A stretch of 8,923 nt of DNA, taken from positions 1 to 8,923 of the forward strand of contig CABPXX010000038.1 of NCBI GenBank assembly GCA_902461475.1, in the 5' to 3' direction. The notes under the pieces were generated by a model. The model was given only the letters and a program-made list of their open reading frames with translations. It was not told where the DNA came from and did not search any database. Of the stretch, positions 5,928 to 8,923 are shown piece by piece (position 1 is the first letter of the stretch; each line of letters starts with the position of its first letter). The DNA comes from an uncultured Eubacteriales bacterium (GTDB taxonomy: Bacteria > Bacillota > Clostridia > Oscillospirales > Oscillospiraceae). Both the position numbers and the translations under genes were made by a program.

Positions 5928-6226
5928 TCGACGTCACCGCCAAAGGAGTCCAGAGATCGCTCCAGTCCCTCCCTGGCCAACTTCAGACCATGTTCCATGG
6001 CTCTCAACTGGCCAATGGTGGAATAGACCTCCCCGGCGGTTACGGCATAGAAGTAACCGTCTTGGCTGCTGGCAATGGGATGCCCCTTTTTGCGCAGACG
6101 GTGGACCTGTTTACGCAGTTCAGTGCCGCTGATGTGGAGTGCTGTCTCGATCTGACGGCTTTTCTGGATGTTTTTTCTGCCTTTGCACACGGCCTTCAGA
6201 TAGGCCAATACCTGTTGTTCTCGCAT
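5924..6226 (-). CDS. Small winged-helix/helix-turn-helix protein
   Basis: 100 residues from the second of two adjacent ATG codons (6229 and 6226); GGAAAGGA lies six bases before the second but only three before the first, so I chose 6226. Residues about 17-50 read as a helix-turn-helix ('SRQIETALHISGTELRKQV', 23-41, then a basic 'HRLRKKGHPI'), followed by a short beta wing with 'GYFYAVTAGE' (57-66). The C-terminal third (67-95) is a charged helix that may dimerise. Similar small proteins occur in phages and conjugative elements of Firmicutes, where they are predicted DNA-binding proteins. It is the first gene after the terminator, and its stop overlaps the start of the adenine methyltransferase gene (TTGA), so it may regulate or partner that gene. 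Target sites are unknown. Confidence 0.7.
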   Translation of the reverse strand: MREQQVLAYLKAVCKGRKNIQKSRQIETALHISGTELRKQVHRLRKKGHPIASSQDGYFYAVTAGEVYSTIGQLRAMEHGLKLAREGLERSLDSFGGDVD

Positions 6227-6240
6227 CATTGTTCCTTTCC

Positions 6241-6304
6241 GGGGCCATACCCGAACAAGGAACAACAAAAAAGCAGGAGCCGTGTCCCTTTCGGGTACGG
6301 CCCC
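6241..6304 (-). promoter_or_regulatory. Alternative hairpin competing with the terminator
   Basis: On the minus strand, GGGGCCGTACCCG (6304-6292) is complementary to CGGGTATGGCCCC (6253-6241): 13 pairs with one G-U, extendable by two A-U pairs. It uses the same 5' arm as the terminator, so the two folds exclude each other. The base of this longer hairpin abuts the GGAAAGGA ribosome site (6240-6233) of the helix-turn-helix gene. The one non-Watson-Crick position is G-U on the minus-strand RNA but A-C on the plus strand, which fits selection on the minus-strand RNA. Any regulatory role is inferred. Confidence 0.5.
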
Positions 6305-6305
6305 T
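6267..6305 (-). terminator. Rho-independent terminator after the tandem ArdA-like gene
   Basis: Read on the minus strand, AGGGGCCGT (6305-6297) pairs with ACGGCTCCT (6283-6275): nine pairs including one G-U. An inner CCC/GGG stem is capped by a GAAA tetraloop, and the hairpin is followed by GC and six T residues (6272-6267). This is a textbook intrinsic terminator, 36 bases past the stop of the upstream gene. Its 5' arm can also pair with a downstream segment (see the alternative hairpin). Confidence 0.88.
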
Positions 6306-6340
6306 GTGTGTTTTGTTTGGGAATATGAGAGGGTTACGGT

Positions 6341-7507
6341 TTACTGCATCTGCATCCCTTCCAGTTTAGGGTCAGAGGTAGGGCAGAGGAGGGGTTCGCC
6401 ATCTTCTCGCGCCACCAGCCCATAGGGGGTCAGGACTGCATTGGCATGATTCAGGATGTCTCTGCCGTAGGCATTGAGATTGACGTGCTCTTGCAGCATG
6501 GAAAGGGTTTGCTCATCCAAGATGGTGTGCAGCTTCTGGAGTGCCACCTCCTTGGGACTGCGCTGGTCGGGCTGGAGCAGGTAGTCGTCCAGATTTTCCG
6601 CAATGCGAGCGGCGGCGACGACCTCGTGGCAGTCGGTGGCAAGGATGACTGCTTTGAGTTTGGTGAGCTGTCCATACCGCTCCAGGCATTTGATGGTCTC
6701 TGCCAGCTGATTCAGATCCTGGATGTCGTTGCACTCCAGGTTCTCCAGCAGATCGGGAATGGCGCTGTCCTCGGCCCAGAAGACCACCTGGTCCCAGGAA
6801 GCAGATTCGCCCAGCTCCTCCAGAACACGGGACAGCTGGCTCTGTGTGGCGGGGAGTTCCAGAGTGACCTTGGGTTCCTGCTGATTAGAACCTTTGGCCA
6901 CCAGCATGCGAATGGCGTAAGAGGGAGGCTTGGGAACTACGTCCAGGCTGTCATGTACCTGCTTGAGGTCTTCATGCTGGGTCACATAGCCATGGCTGAC
7001 AAAGACACCGCCCTCCTCAAATCTGGATTTTCTGCCGAGCATATCAAAGTCCAGATACTCAAAGATGGAGTCGGGAACTTTTTCAAGTGCAGGGATAAAA
7101 TCGTTCTCGGCATAGAATCTGCCCAGCTGCTCATCCGTTGTGGCGTTGACCACATGGCAGCAGTCTGTGCTGTAGGCCAGATCCAGCAGGGTGGAGAGAG
7201 GGATGGGGCCATGGTCTTTGGCTGCTTCCATCTGGACCAGTCCTTCGAAAGCGGCCTTTTCCATGTCACTCAGCCCCTCCAGCCTGGTTAGCAGGGCGTT
7301 GAGCTGGTAGAGGTCACAGTCCGAGCTCAGATGGTCATGGAGAAAGGGAAAGGCTCCCGGATGGAGCAGTTCCAGGTCCGGTTTTTCACCGGGGGCCATT
7401 TGGAGCTTATCCATGGCATCCTGGAGCTGATAGTAGGTAGCCGGAAGCTCCAGGCAGCAGTATTGATTATTTTTCCCGTAGAGCGCAATGCAGAACGCAT
7501 TATCCAA
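6341..7507 (-). CDS. Tandem ArdA-like protein (two modules), TTG start
   Basis: 388 residues. The start is a TTG with GGAGG eight bases upstream, overlapping the previous gene by 8 bases; no ATG has suitable spacing. Two copies of one module are visible. Copy 1 has '[17 protein letters not shown]' (19-35), a '[14 protein letters not shown]' helix (66-79), 'STDCCHVV' (113-120), and '[10 protein letters not shown]' then '[10 protein letters not shown]' (151-175). Copy 2 has '[17 protein letters not shown]' (216-232), '[15 protein letters not shown]' (264-278), 'ATDCHEVV' (290-297), and 'NLNAYGRD' then 'AVLTPYGLV' (343-365). The order helix, acidic TDC segment, Y/F-x-x-x-GR motif and terminal strand matches ArdA of Tn916-like elements. 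ArdA dimers mimic about 40 bp of DNA and inhibit type I restriction enzymes; here two modules may act as a built-in pseudo-dimer (inference). A strong terminator follows, so this gene probably ends its transcript. Confidence 0.7.
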   Translation of the reverse strand: MDNAFCIALYGKNNQYCCLELPATYYQLQDAMDKLQMAPGEKPDLELLHPGAFPFLHDHLSSDCDLYQLNALLTRLEGLSDMEKAAFEGLVQMEAAKDHGPIPLSTLLDLAYSTDCCHVVNATTDEQLGRFYAENDFIPALEKVPDSIFEYLDFDMLGRKSRFEEGGVFVSHGYVTQHEDLKQVHDSLDVVPKPPSYAIRMLVAKGSNQQEPKVTLELPATQSQLSRVLEELGESASWDQVVFWAEDSAIPDLLENLECNDIQDLNQLAETIKCLERYGQLTKLKAVILATDCHEVVAAARIAENLDDYLLQPDQRSPKEVALQKLHTILDEQTLSMLQEHVNLNAYGRDILNHANAVLTPYGLVAREDGEPLLCPTSDPKLEGMQMQ

Positions 7508-8483
7508 GGGTCATTCCTCCTGTCTGGTGGTCGTAGTCTTCCTGATACTTGGCAGGGTCTGCGCCGGGGACATCCCAGCCACACATACTGCCCACCTCCA
7601 TGGCCTGTCTTTGCCACATATCTACACCAAGGTGCTCATTGAGCTGGTCGGCCAGTTCCACATTCCGCTCCTTGTCGCCGGTGTCCCACTCGGAGGGGTG
7701 GTAGCCGGTTTCACCTCGTTTGATGCAAATCAGCTGGCCCGTAGTGGGCAGGGTGGAGTAGCACATCTCCGGCAGTCCCTCTGCCAATTTGGGGGAGAAG
7801 CGCTCCTCCTCCGTCTGGATACTCCAATCGTCGAAGCTCCACAGATGGACATACAGCTCGTCGTCGCCAATGCAGATATCTCGCTGCTCAAATCCTTCGC
7901 CCCAGCCATCCGATGCCTGCCCAGAGATATACTCCTTCAGGTTGGACAGTTCCACCGGGGTAAGGGCCCCTGCAACACGGCATTCCGCAACACCCCAGAG
8001 CTGGCCGTTTCGATCCTCGACCGTGAACACAGCTGACTGGACTTTCCGGTTGACGCTGTCATCTTCGCTGTACCAGTGCATCAGCCCACGTTCCATTTCT
8101 TCCGGCATACGGTATTTGGTGAGAGCGCTGAGAATGTCACCTTCGTAGCCACGCAGCATTTTGCCATCCAGCTGGGTACAGTCCTCCTCTATGTCGCCGT
8201 ACTCGTTGCGGGTGTAGAGGTCCGCTGTCAGGGGCATATACAGCTTCAGGGTAGTGAGTTCTGGTGGAATCACGGAGAAGCTGTCCTCTCCAATGATCAG
8301 GGCAAGGCCACTGCCGTTGTCCCACTTCATGTGGAACTGGCCGATATCGTCGATGTAGTCCAGGGTGCCGGTGCTGCCCGGCTCCAGCTGGGTATAGGGG
8401 TCTTTCATCTCTCTGAGTTTAATTCTGCTTCCTGCGGGGAATTGCTCTCGCAGGAAATTCAGCCATTCCTTGGGAACTGACAT
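7500..8483 (-). CDS. DUF4314 domain protein with two further domains
   Basis: 327 residues; the ATG directly follows the previous stop and has a GGGAGGT ribosome site inside the upstream gene. Three segments can be seen. Residues 1-74 form a small beta-rich domain (FPAGSRIKL at 15-23, [11 protein letters not shown] at 36-46, [12 protein letters not shown] at 52-63) that I recognise as DUF4314, common in Clostridia conjugative elements. Residues about 75-230 hold an acidic region with '[14 protein letters not shown]' and '[11 protein letters not shown]', of unknown function. Residues about 240-315 hold a third unit ('[19 protein letters not shown]' and '[13 protein letters not shown]'). There is no signal peptide or membrane helix, so it is probably cytoplasmic. 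The function is unknown. Its place between two ArdA-like genes suggests a part in the same antirestriction or establishment block, but that is context only. Its last codons carry the ribosome site (GGAGG) of the following gene. Confidence 0.75.
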   Translation of the reverse strand: MSVPKEWLNFLREQFPAGSRIKLREMKDPYTQLEPGSTGTLDYIDDIGQFHMKWDNGSGLALIIGEDSFSVIPPELTTLKLYMPLTADLYTRNEYGDIEEDCTQLDGKMLRGYEGDILSALTKYRMPEEMERGLMHWYSEDDSVNRKVQSAVFTVEDRNGQLWGVAECRVAGALTPVELSNLKEYISGQASDGWGEGFEQRDICIGDDELYVHLWSFDDWSIQTEEERFSPKLAEGLPEMCYSTLPTTGQLICIKRGETGYHPSEWDTGDKERNVELADQLNEHLGVDMWQRQAMEVGSMCGWDVPGADPAKYQEDYDHQTGGMTLG

Positions 8484-8923
8484 TTACATACCTCCCATTT
8501 GAAAAGTTTGTTCTTCTTGGTGTGTTTCTCCCATCATCAGTACCTCCAGGCTTATCGTGCCGTGGTAGGCCACATACCCCCGGTCGGTAAATGTACCAGT
8601 CTCTTGATTCATGTGCTGCAGGCCGTACTTCTCGTAGTCATAGAACTCGTCCAGATTGGGGTCATACTCAAAGTGGCCGGACTGCTGGATCATGAACATT
8701 CCGTACTCTGCAGGGGTATGGGCGCCGGGGGCAAACTGGAACAAATCCAGATTCTCGGCCAGACAGCAGATCTGGCTGGCATTCTTTGGCTCAGCCAAGG
8801 CTACCACAGCCCCCAGCTTTTGAAGGTTATCCCGGTCAAGTCTGGCCACAGCCCATGCCAGGTCGTTAAGGTCGAAGATGCTTTCCTGTTTGAAATCCAG
8901 TGCTACATCCACCTCCATAGGGA
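8484..8923 (-). CDS. ArdA-like antirestriction protein, 5' end cut by window edge
   Basis: This frame is open to the window edge. The first ATG (8918) has no ribosome site in the few bases before it, so I treat the gene as N-terminally truncated; about 145 residues are visible. Counting from that ATG, an 'FDLNDLAWAVARL' helix (15-27) is followed by a helical middle and then 'YDYEKYG' (93-99) and 'GTFTDRGYVAY' (108-118). This matches the C-terminal layout of Tn916-type ArdA, where a tyrosine/glycine motif (YxxYGRD-like) precedes a GTF strand. ArdA proteins are acidic DNA mimics that block type I restriction enzymes when a mobile element enters a new host; that role is inferred from the family. 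The end of the gene contains the GGGAGGT ribosome site of the next gene, and its TAA touches the next ATG, so the two are probably translationally coupled. The assignment rests on motif layout, not close identity. Confidence 0.65.
   Translation of the reverse strand, partial: PMEVDVALDFKQESIFDLNDLAWAVARLDRDNLQKLGAVVALAEPKNASQICCLAENLDLFQFAPGAHTPAEYGMFMIQQSGHFEYDPNLDEFYDYEKYGLQHMNQETGTFTDRGYVAYHGTISLEVLMMGETHQEEQTFQMGGM

Noticed and set aside
4503..6026. 507-codon open frame on the plus strand
   Set aside because: It lies opposite the adenine methyltransferase and AbrB-like genes, which have clear motifs and ribosome sites. Its translation shows no family motif, so it is an antisense shadow.
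1..8923. CRISPR array, tRNA, rRNA, insertion sequence, att site or origin of transfer
   Set aside because: No regularly spaced repeats, cloverleaf, transposase motif, or flanking repeats were seen on reading both strands.

Overview
The window is a block of tightly packed genes, all on the minus strand and so transcribed from high to low coordinates. It looks like the interior of an integrative and conjugative element (Tn1549/CTn type) from a moderately GC-rich gut Clostridia host (Oscillospiraceae/Lachnospiraceae-like). The evidence is the gene set itself: DUF3852, a VirB6/TrbL-like membrane protein, SpoVG, DUF3849 and DUF4314 proteins, ArdA-like antirestriction proteins and two DNA methyltransferases. 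Starts sit behind strong AGGAGG-type ribosome sites, and many genes overlap or abut. No integrase, relaxase, VirB4, VirD4, rRNA, tRNA, CRISPR or IS is visible, so both ends of the element lie outside the window.

Layout in transcription order. (1) 8923-6341 is an antirestriction-like block: a 5'-truncated ArdA-like gene, a three-part DUF4314 protein, and a long protein made of two tandem ArdA-like modules. It closes with a clear intrinsic terminator (6267-6305). (2) 6226-3410 is a cargo/regulatory block: a small helix-turn-helix protein, a D12-class (Dam-like) adenine-N6 methyltransferase, a protein with an AbrB-like C-terminal half, a DUF3849 protein and a SpoVG-domain protein. (3) 3306-1952 starts the transfer module: a small signal-peptide plus two-helix protein (DUF3852, in a VirB2-like position), then a VirB6/TrbL-like polytopic protein. 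(4) 1955-161 is a cytosine-C5 methyltransferase coded in two pieces, coupled to the VirB6-like gene by an ATGA overlap.

The most unusual item is the split C5 methyltransferase. A 229-residue ORF carries motifs I, IV, VI and VIII. A 492-residue ORF carries the target-recognition region and motifs IX and X. The two overlap by 374 bases in different frames. The second ORF has its own strong ribosome site inside the first, so a two-subunit enzyme is likely. The first ORF also ends at UUU-UGA, and a +1 slip there would join both parts into one protein of about 597 residues. The target-recognition region is built of visible repeats.

Together the genes suggest an element that carries much anti-restriction capacity (three ArdA-like modules, two methyltransferases of different chemistry) beside its transfer machinery. 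Three intergenic gaps of about 100 bases each carry RNA hairpins. In two of them the hairpins are mutually exclusive and lie just upstream of the next ribosome site, which suggests RNA-level control at module boundaries.
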